A DNA stretch of 64,000 nucleotides from Gracilibacillus timonensis (GTDB lineage Bacteria; Bacillota; Bacilli; Bacillales; Amphibacillaceae). The notes beneath the pieces are model-generated. The model was not told where the DNA came from and did not search any database. It worked only from the letters and a program-made list of their open reading frames with translations. The DNA is taken from contig NZ_FLKH01000008.1 of assembly GCF_900086715.1 (NCBI RefSeq), forward strand, positions 168,630-232,629, given 5' to 3'. Shown piece by piece: positions 35,707 to 44,672 of the stretch (positions are counted from its first letter, which is position 1; each line of letters opens with the position of its first letter). The position numbers and the translations under genes were made by a program.

Positions 35707-37278
35707 ATGAAGCAAAAAAATAAGAATTTTTCTAGTGTATTTACTTATGCAGCAATCGTAGTTGGCGCACTAGTACTACTGGGTGCCATTTTTCCAAATC
35801 AATTTGGCGATATTTCTGGTGCGATTGGTGATTGGGTTTCAGAAGTATTCGGATGGTACTACATGGTAATATTCACACTTATCCTGTTCTTTTGTATCTT
35901 TCTGTGCTTCAGTCCGATAGGAAAGCTCAAATTGGGTAAACCAACCGAGAAACCAGAATTCAATACGATATCTTGGCTAACTATGCTGTTCAGTGCCGGG
36001 ATGGGGATCGGCTTGGTCTTTTATGGTTCATCGGAGCCCATTGCACATTACTTAGCTCCCCCTACTGCCGATCCAGAAACAACAGCCGCCTTAGCCGAAT
36101 CCATGCGCTCCACCTTTCTTCATTATGGATTCCACCCTTGGGCAGTATATGGCATTGTCGCACTAGCATTAGCCTATGCACAATTTAGAAAAGGAGAGCT
36201 TGGTTTAATCTCGAAAACACTGCGGCCGATTTTAGGTGATAGAGTAGATGGACCGATCGGAAATGTGGTCGATGTACTAGCGGTATTTGCCACCATCATC
36301 GGGGTAGCTGTTTCCTTAGGTGTAGGAGCCATGCAGATTAATGGCGGTTTAAACTATCTTTTCAATGTTCCAAATAACACCTTGGTACAGGGAATCATCA
36401 TCGCCATTGTAACGGTACTATTCTTAATAAGTGCTTGGAGTGGCCTGAGTAAAGGGATTCAATACTTAAGTAACTTGAATATGATCTTAGCTGGCCTGTT
36501 ATTTATTGCGATATTGATTCTAGGGCCAACCTTATTGATACTTAACATGATACCAAGTGCAACAGGTGACTATCTCTCTCATTTACTATTTAACAGCCTT
36601 GATCCATCACCTTTAAATGAGCAAAAACATGAATGGATGCAAGACTGGACGATATACTATTGGGGATGGTGGATGAGTTGGAGTCCATTTGTCGGTATTT
36701 TTATTGCCAGGGTTTCACGAGGACGATCTATTCGTGAATTTGTGATGGCCGTATTATTTGTACCTAGCATTGTGAGTTTCTTGTGGTTTAGTGCTTTTGG
36801 TCTAACAGGTATTGAGGCAGGACAAACGGCAGCCCAAATATTCGAAATGCCACCTGAAACGCAATTATTTGGTATTTTTAATGAATTACCGTTAAGTATC
36901 GTACTAGCGATTATCGCCTTGGTGTTGATATCGTCCTTCTTTGTTACGTCAGCCGACTCCGCTACCTTTGTGTTAGGCATGCAGACTGCCTTTGGAACCC
37001 TGCATCCTAAGAACTTCGTCAAGGTTGTCTGGGGATTATCGTTATCAGCCATTGCCTTTGTTTTACTTCTATCTGGTGGAGAAACCGGCTTAGATGCCTT
37101 GCAAGCTGCCGCGATTATTTCTGCATTACCGTTTAGTGTCATCGTCTTATTAATGACGATAGCCTTTTACAAAGATGCGAACAAAGAAAGAAAATATTTA
37201 GGCTATACCTTGACGCCGAATAAAAAACGGATGGAAGAATACAAGAAAAAAGTAGGCGACTTCGAGGAAAATCAGTAA
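35707..37278 (+). CDS. BCCT family transporter, glycine betaine type (copy 1)
   Basis: A 523-residue secondary transporter with 12 membrane segments. The BCCT signature region reads MQDWTIYYWGWWMSWSPFVGIFIARVSRG near 306-334, and GMGIGLVFYGSSEPIAHY near 99-116 is the betaine-binding glycine stretch. It would import a trimethylammonium compound such as glycine betaine, choline or carnitine with sodium, for osmoprotection. AAGGAGG precedes the ATG. It is divergent from LysR and followed by a strong terminator. It is closely similar over its whole length to the gene at 37951. Confidence 0.93.
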   Translation: MKQKNKNFSSVFTYAAIVVGALVLLGAIFPNQFGDISGAIGDWVSEVFGWYYMVIFTLILFFCIFLCFSPIGKLKLGKPTEKPEFNTISWLTMLFSAGMGIGLVFYGSSEPIAHYLAPPTADPETTAALAESMRSTFLHYGFHPWAVYGIVALALAYAQFRKGELGLISKTLRPILGDRVDGPIGNVVDVLAVFATIIGVAVSLGVGAMQINGGLNYLFNVPNNTLVQGIIIAIVTVLFLISAWSGLSKGIQYLSNLNMILAGLLFIAILILGPTLLILNMIPSATGDYLSHLLFNSLDPSPLNEQKHEWMQDWTIYYWGWWMSWSPFVGIFIARVSRGRSIREFVMAVLFVPSIVSFLWFSAFGLTGIEAGQTAAQIFEMPPETQLFGIFNELPLSIVLAIIALVLISSFFVTSADSATFVLGMQTAFGTLHPKNFVKVVWGLSLSAIAFVLLLSGGETGLDALQAAAIISALPFSVIVLLMTIAFYKDANKERKYLGYTLTPNKKRMEEYKKKVGDFEENQ

Positions 37279-37297
37279 AATTCCTTCATCATAAACC

Positions 37298-37341
37298 AAA
37301 AGCCTCATTCCTCTTTAAAAAAGAGAAATGAGGCTTTTATT
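37298..37341. terminator. Terminator of BCCT copy 1
   Basis: AAAAGCCTCATT pairs with AATGAGGCTTTTAT with a nested CTCTT/AAGAG stem. It begins 20 nt after the stop. Confidence 0.9.
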
Positions 37342-37950
37342 ATAGATTTTACTTACTATCCGACATCAGCCTCGTTCATTCGTCATATTCATTATTTCCC
37401 GGGAAATTTCCGACACCCTTCATTGTTTTCTTTCCTGAATCAGCCCTCAAAAACCTAACAATACAGAAACAAGCTCTATCATTTGTACAATAGTTCCCGT
37501 TTTTTTTCGTAAGATTTCTAACTTTGAATGGAAGGGAAATTTTTGATGAACCTCATGCAACCAGCCTATGAAAAGAATTGCATTCGTCTAGATTCATTGA
37601 CAGATCTACTTACCACATCCCTATTTAAAAAATAATGTATGAAATCTATAGAACGTTGGGGAGAATAAATCCAAGAAAACAGATATATGCAGCCTTTTAC
37701 CATATTGCGTATCAAGTGAGACTTTCAGACACGAAGATTCTACTGATGGTTAGCCCCTTTCTTTGTTCTTCAGGAATCTTGAAATCGAGGCTGGGCGGAT
37801 GGAGTAAGCTCTATAATCAACTACCTTACAAAAAACAAGTTATTACAGTGCTATTCCATCGAACAATGTACACACGCAACTTTTTTATATAGCTTATGCT
37901 GCAAACTGCGAAAAAAATTGATTCAAATAGCAGTAAGGAGGATTATTTTC
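37342..37950. other. Gene-free interval between the two BCCT genes
   Basis: No gene with a ribosome binding site and family resemblance was found. It contains AT-rich DNA without obvious repeats. The second transporter's own promoter must lie here, but no sharp -35/-10 pair was recognised. Confidence 0.45.
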
Positions 37951-39525
37951 ATGAAGCAAACGAACAAGAACTTTTCTAGTGTATTTACTTATGCAGCTGT
38001 TATTGTTGGTATATTAGTGCTACTGGGTGCCATTTTCCCTGATTCATTTGGCGACATTTCTGGTGCCATCGGTACATGGATCACTGAAGTATTTGGTTGG
38101 TATTATATGGTGATATTTACCCTCATCTTATTCTTTTGTATTTTTTTGTGCTTCAGCCCTATCGGTAAACTCAAATTAGGGAAACCAAACGACAAACCAG
38201 AATTCCATACGATATCATGGCTAACGATGTTGTTTAGCGCAGGAATGGGGATTGGTTTAGTTTTCTATGGTTCATCAGAGCCTATTTCTCATTACGTAGC
38301 TCCCCCTACTGCCGATCCGAAAACAAAAGCAGCCTTAGCAGAATCCATGCGCTCTACCTTTCTGCACTATGGTTTCCATCCTTGGGCGGTGTACGGTACG
38401 GTTGCATTATCCTTAGCCTATACTCAGTTTAGAAAAGGCGAGCGCGGTTTAATGTCGAAAACACTACGACCTATTTTCGGGCATAGAGTAGACGGGCCAC
38501 TTGGCAATATCGTGGACGTATTAGCGGTATTTGCCACCATTATTGGTGTAGCTGTTTCTTTGGGTGTGGGGGCGCTGCAAATTAACGGGGGATTACACTA
38601 CCTCTTTGAGATTCCAAACAATATATTTACCCAAGGAATCATCATTGCTATTGCCACGATATTATTCTTAATCAGCGCTTGGACAGGTCTAAGTAAAGGA
38701 ATTCAATATTTGAGTAATCTGAATCTGATACTTGCTGGCTTATTGTTGATAGCGATTCTAATTCTTGGCCCAACATTACTGATACTCAATATGATCCCAA
38801 GTGCTGCTGGCGACTATTTGAACCAATTAATATTTAATAGTCTGGATCCGGCTCCATTAAGTGAACAAAAACAGGAATGGATGCAGGATTGGACATTATA
38901 CTATTGGGGTTGGTGGATGAGTTGGAGCCCTTTTGTCGGAGTATTTATTGCAAGGGTTTCACGCGGCCGATCCATCCGCGAGTTCGTCCTCGCGGTATTG
39001 TTTGTACCAACCTTTGTAAGCTTTCTTTGGTTTAGCACCTTTGGTTTAACAGGAATTGAGACAGGACAAAATGCCTCACAAATATTTGACATGCCACCTG
39101 AAACACAGTTATTTGGTATTTTCAATGAACTACCTTTAAGTATCCTATTAACAATTACCGCTTTGGTATTGGTATCGTCCTTCTTTGTTACGTCAGCCGA
39201 TTCTGCCACCTTTGTATTAGGTATGCAAACGGCTTTTGGAACCTTGCATCCTAAAAATTTCGTCAAAATCGTCTGGGGTATCTCGTTGTCAGCCATTGCT
39301 TTTGTGTTACTCTTATCCGGTGGAGAAACCGGATTAGATGCCTTACAATCTGCTGCGATTATTTCCGCACTGCCATTTAGTCTGGTTGTCTTATTGATGA
39401 TGATCGCCTTCTATAAGGATGCCAACAAAGAAAGGAAATATTTAGGATACACCCTTAAACCGAATAAACAAAGATTGAAGGAATACATGAAAAAATCAGA
39501 AAACACAGAGGATGAGCAATCCTAA
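37951..39525 (+). CDS. BCCT family transporter, glycine betaine type (copy 2)
   Basis: A 524-residue paralogue of the gene at 35707; most residues are identical, including TLYYWGWWMSWSPFVGVFIARVSRG and SAGMGIGLVFYGSSEPISHY. The start is ATG 37951, with AAGGAGG 10 nt upstream; an earlier in-frame TTG at 37918 lacks a site. Differences cluster at the termini and in loops, so substrate range may be shared or slightly shifted. Separate upstream regions suggest separate control, with only copy 1 next to LysR. Confidence 0.93.
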   Translation: MKQTNKNFSSVFTYAAVIVGILVLLGAIFPDSFGDISGAIGTWITEVFGWYYMVIFTLILFFCIFLCFSPIGKLKLGKPNDKPEFHTISWLTMLFSAGMGIGLVFYGSSEPISHYVAPPTADPKTKAALAESMRSTFLHYGFHPWAVYGTVALSLAYTQFRKGERGLMSKTLRPIFGHRVDGPLGNIVDVLAVFATIIGVAVSLGVGALQINGGLHYLFEIPNNIFTQGIIIAIATILFLISAWTGLSKGIQYLSNLNLILAGLLLIAILILGPTLLILNMIPSAAGDYLNQLIFNSLDPAPLSEQKQEWMQDWTLYYWGWWMSWSPFVGVFIARVSRGRSIREFVLAVLFVPTFVSFLWFSTFGLTGIETGQNASQIFDMPPETQLFGIFNELPLSILLTITALVLVSSFFVTSADSATFVLGMQTAFGTLHPKNFVKIVWGISLSAIAFVLLLSGGETGLDALQSAAIISALPFSLVVLLMMIAFYKDANKERKYLGYTLKPNKQRLKEYMKKSENTEDEQS

Positions 39526-39669
39526 TTATCTGTTTTCTGATGAAGTTCAAGATCGTACACGAGAGAAGGCATATGCTTTTTCAAAAGATAACTTAGAAGA
39601 TAGGTTGACTTTTATTTGGAGGACTTGCTTCTTTGTTAGAATTCATTCGTAAATGAAATCACATTTTGC

Positions 39670-39700
39670 TTGACTTAAAGTCCACTTTAAATCGTACGAT
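39670..39700 (+). promoter_or_regulatory. MerR-type promoter (19-bp spacer) of the flavodoxin gene
   Basis: -35 TTGACT (39670-39675), 19-bp spacer, -10 TACGAT (39695-39700), dyad CTTAAAGT-cc-ACTTTAAA. It is nearly the same as the promoter at 33963. Confidence 0.82.
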
Positions 39701-39733
39701 AATGATAATAAAAAAAAGGAAGGGCGATGATGA

Positions 39734-40342
39734 ATGAAGAAAGTTATTGTAGCTTTATTTTTACTGTTGCTTTTAGCAGCCTGTGGCAGTCAACCTGATA
39801 ATACCGAAGAAGCTGACGAAAATGCCCCAAATGATACGAATGAAAACGCAAATTCAGACACGGAAATAACCAACGCAGCGATCGTCTACTACTCCCTAAC
39901 AGAAAATACCGAAGAGGTAGCCGAGGAAATCCAAGTACAAACAGAAGCTGACTTAGAAAAATTGGAACCCGTTGAACCTTATCCACGTGCTTATAGTGAA
40001 GTTGCTGGTTTAGTAAGAGAGCAACAAGAAGCGGGAGAATTTCCTGAATTACAAGATTTAGATTTAAATATAGAGGAGTATGACACGATTTTTGTAGGCT
40101 CACCCACTTGGCATGGATATATTTCCCAACCCGTGCAAAAATGGTTGATGGATACAGAACTGGCAGATAAGAATATTATCCCTTTTTTCACTAGTGGAAG
40201 CCAGCCGATAGAAGATCCACAAAGTGACCTAAGAGAGCTGCTCCCTGAAGCGACCATCACGGAAGAACTATCCATGGCAAACAGTCCGAGAGATGATATA
40301 GAAGAAGAGGTCTCGCAATGGATTGAAAATATGGAATTTTAA
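39734..40342 (+). CDS. Lipoprotein with flavodoxin-like domain
   Basis: A 202-residue protein. It has a signal peptide with lipobox LLLAACGS (Cys near 17), an acidic linker to about residue 46, then a flavodoxin fold: NAAIVYYSLTENTEEVAEEIQ gives the FMN-phosphate loop (SLTENTEE), DTIFVGSPTWHGYISQPVQKWL the second flavin contact, and NIIPFFTSG the third. It would be anchored on the outer membrane face, an odd place for a flavodoxin; an extracytosolic electron carrier is one possibility. A MerR-type promoter controls it. A terminator follows directly. Confidence 0.85.
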   Translation: MKKVIVALFLLLLLAACGSQPDNTEEADENAPNDTNENANSDTEITNAAIVYYSLTENTEEVAEEIQVQTEADLEKLEPVEPYPRAYSEVAGLVREQQEAGEFPELQDLDLNIEEYDTIFVGSPTWHGYISQPVQKWLMDTELADKNIIPFFTSGSQPIEDPQSDLRELLPEATITEELSMANSPRDDIEEEVSQWIENMEF

Positions 40343-40343
40343 T

Positions 40344-40391
40344 AAAAAACATGTGACATAGCCAAATCGATGGCTTGTCACATGTTTTTTT
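40344..40391. terminator. Terminator of the flavodoxin gene
   Basis: AAAAAACATGTGACA pairs with TGTCACATGTTTTTTT, with the inner arms also partly paired (AGCC/GGCT). Very strong hairpin with T-run. Confidence 0.92.
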
Positions 40392-40462
40392 CATGCTAGA
40401 CAAGGAAGCTATTTTCTTACGATTATCCGATATGGTTTTTACATGTGTTCAATCCGCAGTTC

Positions 40463-41101
40463 CTAAAACGAACTTTTTTCACCTAAATCCCGATAAAATT
40501 CATCCTTGCGAGACCGATAACGCCCACGTCCATTTCGTTTTCTTGCTTTGCTTATTCGCCCTTGAATGTACATCGTAATAGGTAAGACGCCAAGCGCGTA
40601 TGTTCCATAACGACCCACCTCAAAATCCGGCAAGATTGTCTCTACGATCGTTGGGAAAACCGTATACATCAAAAGTAACATGATAACCAAAATCGCCTCA
40701 TCACGAAACCTGCCAACGATACGTGCTCCTTTTCGTACGATTGCCAATATAAAGGCAAGCACATACAGACAGACTAGGGAAAATCCTGCGTACACCATAA
40801 TGAAGTATGCTGCGTGTTTCGCATTATCACCGATCAAAAAGTTAATCGGCTCCCCTTGGTATAGGATCCCCTCTTCACTTCCGTTGAAGGTAAAGAATAC
40901 GATCACCATATAGCCAATCATAAAAAACATGAAAAAGGTAAGAGCAAGCAGGACAATACGCCATACAATCAAGAACAAGCCCCGAATCAGACGTGCGATG
41001 AGACCTGCTCCGGGTATTTTGCTCAAAATAAAAATAATGATAAAGAGGCCGACGACGCCTCCAACCACCAACAAACTAGAAAGGATTTCATCTGCTATCA
41101 T
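40463..41101 (-). CDS. Hypothetical membrane protein
   Basis: A 212-residue protein with five hydrophobic segments (about residues 10-27, 42-72, 94-122, 132-154 and 163-180) and a strongly basic C-terminal tail (ISKARKRNGRGRYRSRKDE). It resembles no family I can name. AAAAGGAGA precedes the ATG. It stands alone between the flavodoxin terminator and apbE; the gap to apbE (89 nt) shows no operator. It could be last in the apbE unit, but the orientation is the other side: its start faces the apbE stop. Confidence 0.65.
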   Translation of the reverse strand: MIADEILSSLLVVGGVVGLFIIIFILSKIPGAGLIARLIRGLFLIVWRIVLLALTFFMFFMIGYMVIVFFTFNGSEEGILYQGEPINFLIGDNAKHAAYFIMVYAGFSLVCLYVLAFILAIVRKGARIVGRFRDEAILVIMLLLMYTVFPTIVETILPDFEVGRYGTYALGVLPITMYIQGRISKARKRNGRGRYRSRKDEFYRDLGEKSSF

Positions 41102-41190
41102 GGTCTTCTCCTTTTTTATCTCTTATGTAGAGAGGTTGCTATTATCATACACAGATTTTGAGTTGTCTGGCAATGGTATTTTTTAATCAT

Positions 41191-42123
41191 TTAGATAGGT
41201 GCACTTATATAAGGCTTAAGTGATTCTGAACACCACACCTCCCTATCCTTAGTCACAACAAGACCTTCGATACCTTCTAATGGCTCTATCGTCTCCATGA
41301 CTTGACGAGATGATTTCCCGAATAAACGGCTAGTCCATATTTCACCATCAACCGATTTTTGGGATACAATCGTTAATCCCGCAATTTCTGATTCTATCGG
41401 ATAACCTGTTTGTGGGTTCAGAATATGATGATAGGTCCTGTTATCCCTTGTAAAACTTCTTTCATAAATACCGGAGGTCACAATGGATTGGTTAAATGCC
41501 TTTAAAACAGCGATATAATTCCCACGTGGTAGAAAAGGGTGTTGAATGCCTATACGCCAATAACCATCAGCCTGTTTGGGAGATGTGCCATAGGTCATCA
41601 CATTCCCACCTAAATTAATTAACGCCTCTGATACTCCCATCGATTGTAAATCATCTACCATAAGATCGGCAATAAATCCTTTGGCTACTGCTCCTAAATC
41701 GATAAACATCGCACAATCCTTTAAAAATACGGTCTGCTCCTGATCATCCAGTATTATCTCTGCCGCATCGGTACTGCTAAGTAAAGATGGAATGGTTGTC
41801 GATGAAGGTACAGTGGCATCCTCAAATCCAATCCGCCACGCCTGAACAAGGGGACCAATCGCAATGTTTAAAAAACTGTCCGTTGCCATACTATGTTTCT
41901 TTCCGATTTTGATTAGTTCATATAAACTTGGATTCACGTGGACCGGTCTTATGCCAGCATTCTTGTTCACTTCCATCAATTCTGAACGAGAATCATTCGC
42001 ACTGAATCGCTGTTCGTATTCTTTTAAGCGAAGAATCACTTCATCTAGTACAAAATCCGCATAGTCATGCTGAACTGATACTTGGATAACTGTTCCCATC
42101 ATATGTACCTCACGCGTTTTCAC
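41191..42123 (-). CDS. apbE: FAD:protein FMN transferase ApbE (cytosolic form)
   Basis: A 310-residue ApbE/Ftp flavin transferase that moves FMN from FAD to a threonine in D-x-x-S-G-A-T motifs of partner proteins. Mg/FAD-binding landmarks are FIDLGAVAKGFIADLM, EALINLGGNVMTYG and the late TYHHILNPQTGYP. There is no signal peptide or lipobox, so it acts inside the cell. The GTG at 42123 is chosen for AAGGGGA 6 nt upstream; an ATG at 42129 is too close to it. It follows a reductase gene that encodes two SGAT motifs, its likely substrate. A hairpin lies between the two genes. Confidence 0.9.
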   Translation of the reverse strand: MKTREVHMMGTVIQVSVQHDYADFVLDEVILRLKEYEQRFSANDSRSELMEVNKNAGIRPVHVNPSLYELIKIGKKHSMATDSFLNIAIGPLVQAWRIGFEDATVPSSTTIPSLLSSTDAAEIILDDQEQTVFLKDCAMFIDLGAVAKGFIADLMVDDLQSMGVSEALINLGGNVMTYGTSPKQADGYWRIGIQHPFLPRGNYIAVLKAFNQSIVTSGIYERSFTRDNRTYHHILNPQTGYPIESEIAGLTIVSQKSVDGEIWTSRLFGKSSRQVMETIEPLEGIEGLVVTKDREVWCSESLKPYISAPI

Positions 42124-42153
42124 AGGCATTCCCCTTCTCTTAACAATGTTTAC

Positions 42154-42183
42154 GAAAAAAGAGGCCATACCGACCTCTTTTTG
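42154..42183 (-). terminator. Hairpin between the SGAT reductase gene and apbE
   Basis: AAAAAAGAGG (42155-42164) pairs with CCTCTTTTT (42174-42182) just after the reductase stop. It may reduce apbE transcription relative to its substrate gene, which suits a catalyst acting on a more abundant target. Confidence 0.75.
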
Positions 42184-42184
42184 C

Positions 42185-43375
42185 TTAACTATCCTTAACC
42201 GTTGCCCCTGAAACGGTATCTACCTTCGTGGTCGCTCCTGAAACGGCATCGACGCCGCCACCGGTTAGCTGTTGGCCAGTTTGCTCTAAATACCAATCAA
42301 TGATCGGTTGAATATCCTGTACATACTCATTAATACCAATATATTGATCCCCTTGATCACGTATCGCTTGATAACTATGGACAACAAACTTATCTGGTCC
42401 ATGTGTCGGCACATGGGTACGTACGACATCCTCTTTTCCATTACGCAATTGTTGAATCACCCAAGAAACGCCGCTATATACTCTTTCCGGGTGACATTCT
42501 GCTAACGGGCTGCCTACTTGTTCCGGTCTTCGAGGAGCCAACATATCTTCCGCACCAAACTTGCGGTTATAATATAAGAATTGATTGTTACTGTCAGCAT
42601 ATGTTAATTCTGCCGGCATCGAGTTTAAAAAGTGATTGATCTGATCAACGGTTAAAATACCTCGATCTAGTTTCACGTAAGTATCTCCTTCTACGGCTTG
42701 GGTTTTGTCAGAAGCCTGTTCCACCCAGTCGTCAGCTGACTTGTCGACCCCTTCAATGGTAGTGTCAATGGATCCAGTCGCGTATAAATCCTCCGTATCC
42801 GATACATCTTTCATGCCGTCAGGTGATTGCAAGACATTAACCACATTGATAAAACGAATAAATTGCTTCAGACAGCTTTCTAAAAATTGCGTCGTTTGCT
42901 GATCCTTTAAATTATTGTCCTCATCAAAGGCTTGTTGTACTTCACCTAATAGAAACTCATTACCCGGCATGACTACCGCATTAATGCCAGGTGCATCTAA
43001 TACTTGTCGCAAATGCAATTGAGACCGGGAAGATCCTTGCACATCATAAGAAGCACCGACAATCATGACCGGCTTCCCGTCAAGTGGGTGTATGTTAAAC
43101 GACAACCATTCCAAGACACTTTGTAGTGCGGATGGAATAGAGTGATTGTATTCTGGCGTAGCAATAATAACACCATCTGCTTCAACAATTTTACTATTTA
43201 AAAGTTGAATCACTTCACTGTCTGTTTGGTCATCCGATTGATTAAACATAGGAACATCTTTAATATCTAACACTTCTACATCCACTAATTTTTTGAAATG
43301 TTTTGCGATAAACTGTAATAATAAACGATTATAAGAAAATTCAGCATTTGATCCAACGATTCCAACGAGTTTCAT
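42185..43375 (-). CDS. FMN reductase-PAS fusion with two C-terminal SGAT flavinylation motifs
   Basis: A 396-residue protein. Residues 1-180 are an NADPH-dependent FMN reductase domain (GIVGSNAEFSYNRLLLQFIAKHF; GVIIATPEYNHSIPSALQSVLEW). An acidic linker follows, then a PAS-like domain near 245-365 (LTYADSNNQFLYYNRKF; YIGINEYVQDIQPII). The tail carries DAVSGATT (376-383) and DTVSGATV (386-393), both matching the ApbE target motif, with Thr382 and Thr392 as likely FMN-phosphoester sites. No signal peptide. AGGAGG precedes the ATG. Operon order is FMN reductase, this gene, apbE. It may pass electrons from NADPH to covalent FMN. Confidence 0.85.
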   Translation of the reverse strand: MKLVGIVGSNAEFSYNRLLLQFIAKHFKKLVDVEVLDIKDVPMFNQSDDQTDSEVIQLLNSKIVEADGVIIATPEYNHSIPSALQSVLEWLSFNIHPLDGKPVMIVGASYDVQGSSRSQLHLRQVLDAPGINAVVMPGNEFLLGEVQQAFDEDNNLKDQQTTQFLESCLKQFIRFINVVNVLQSPDGMKDVSDTEDLYATGSIDTTIEGVDKSADDWVEQASDKTQAVEGDTYVKLDRGILTVDQINHFLNSMPAELTYADSNNQFLYYNRKFGAEDMLAPRRPEQVGSPLAECHPERVYSGVSWVIQQLRNGKEDVVRTHVPTHGPDKFVVHSYQAIRDQGDQYIGINEYVQDIQPIIDWYLEQTGQQLTGGGVDAVSGATTKVDTVSGATVKDS

Positions 43376-43394
43376 CTGTCATACCTCCTATTAA

Positions 43395-44003
43395 TTAATG
43401 AGTCTCCCAAGAGAAGTTTGTCGCTTTCTTCTGATGCGAATCACTCGCATTGACTAATTGATTGGTAATCTCTACAAATTGGATAAAGTCCTTAAAGATT
43501 TGCTCGAGTTCTTCTATTTTAGCTTGATCTTTTAACTGACCATTATTATCAAAGGCCTGTAACGAATAACCTATTAAGAATTCAGAACTAGGCATAATAC
43601 GCGCTTTCAATTCTGGTGAATCAAGGATTTGACGCAAATGACTTTGTGCCCGAGAGGAACCTAATTTCCCATAAGAAGCCCCTGTCAGCATGACTGGTTT
43701 ATCAACTAGTGCTTGATTCGTGTAGGACACCCATTCTAACGTACTTTTTAATATAGCTGGTACAGAATGGTTATATTCTGGTGAACTGATAATCACCCCA
43801 TCTGCTTCCCTCATTTTATCTGTCAATTTTTGTACTTCATGAGGTGCTTGTTTCACTTCCGGCTTATTAAATGCAGGGATGTTTTTGATTTCAAAAATTT
43901 CAATGTTCGCTTGTTCGGCAAAATGTCGCTGCATAAACTGCAGTAAGAGACGATTCGTGGAATGGTCGGAGTTCGTTCCTAGTATTGCTAAGAAATTCTT
44001 CAA
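43395..44003 (-). CDS. NADPH-dependent FMN reductase
   Basis: A 202-residue flavodoxin-fold reductase resembling YhdA-type azoreductases. The phosphate loop ILGTNSDHSTNRLLLQFMQ is at the N-terminus, and GVIISSPEYNHSVPAILKSTLEWVSY near 88 is the family signature. It is about the length of the single-domain family and is a paralogue of the N-terminal domain of the next gene. The start is a TTG at 44003 with GGAG 8 nt upstream. First gene of the flavin operon, 19 nt before the fusion gene; a redox-type palindrome overlaps the promoter. Confidence 0.9.
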   Translation of the reverse strand: MKNFLAILGTNSDHSTNRLLLQFMQRHFAEQANIEIFEIKNIPAFNKPEVKQAPHEVQKLTDKMREADGVIISSPEYNHSVPAILKSTLEWVSYTNQALVDKPVMLTGASYGKLGSSRAQSHLRQILDSPELKARIMPSSEFLIGYSLQAFDNNGQLKDQAKIEELEQIFKDFIQFVEITNQLVNASDSHQKKATNFSWETH

Positions 44004-44033
44004 TTTGATTACTCCTTTCTTTTTTGGAGAAAT

Positions 44034-44085
44034 ATTGTGAATAGCATCACAATTACATTATAATTTGTATTCTTCAAAAATACAA
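44034..44085 (-). promoter_or_regulatory. Promoter with Rex/Fnr-like palindrome ahead of the flavin operon
   Basis: ATTGTGA-atagca-TCACAAT (44034-44053) is a perfect 7-bp-arm palindrome. It fits both the Rex site TTGTGAA-N4-TTCACAA (one mismatch) and the Fnr/Crp form TGTGA-N6-TCACA. It lies over the expected start point, just downstream of -10 TATAAT (44057-44062), so repression (Rex-like) is more likely than activation. The -35 is weak (TTGTAT, 44080-44085). Confidence 0.65.
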
Positions 44086-44215
44086 ATCTAGCGTTTGACA
44101 GATGGGTCTATTGTCATTGTGCTATTATTAGCTCTTATTCCCAAAAAAGGTGTCGGATAAAACTATTTTTTAGAAATATTAGTATGATTCCACTACATTA
44201 TTTATTCACGATAAG

Positions 44216-44523
44216 AGGATGTTCAAAAAGACCAACAAAAATGACGCAGCGAATTTCTGCGTTGGCGATATAGGAACTTCTGCTAAGACCGCCCACGTCC
44301 TGTAGGCAACGTAGAGGTCAACACATCCTGCGTGAGTCCGTTCCTCACGTATGAAAAGCATACGTTCCGGTACCGGGAGACTGCGCCGCCTTGAACTTTC
44401 GACGTACAGGACGTACTAGTGTCGGCGTTGCAACAAATGGGTTCGGTGGGGCGAGTAATCGCAGTCCCAGGACGCCTGAGGTTTTAGCCAACGAGGTCCT
44501 ATTTATCGGCATTTTTGAACACG
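44216..44523. mobile_element. 308-bp non-coding insertion with inverted ends and 9-bp target duplication
   Basis: The ends GTTCAAAAA (44221-44229) and TTTTTGAAC (44512-44520) are inverted. The element is flanked by the direct repeat CACGATAAG at 44207-44215 and 44524-44532, as left by transposition. The interior is GC-rich compared with its surroundings and has several short palindromes, but no plausible gene; the frame at 44345-44545 is incidental. It behaves like a MITE moved by a transposase encoded elsewhere. Confidence 0.8.
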
Positions 44524-44672
44524 CACGATAAGAAACATTTATCAAACTGCTCTTTTCATTGTGTCCTCACTTGCACTCCCACATTTACTATTATTTTCTA
44601 AAAGAACATGTGACGGAGATGGACTGGCGTGTTAAACTAAACAGATAACTAGTTTATAAGAGAGGGATTATC

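Noticed and set aside
37635..37892. 85-codon frame between the BCCT genes
   Set aside because: No ribosome site, random-looking translation.
44345..44545. 66-codon frame on -
   Set aside because: Almost entirely within the 308-bp inserted repeat; by-product of its GC-rich palindromes.
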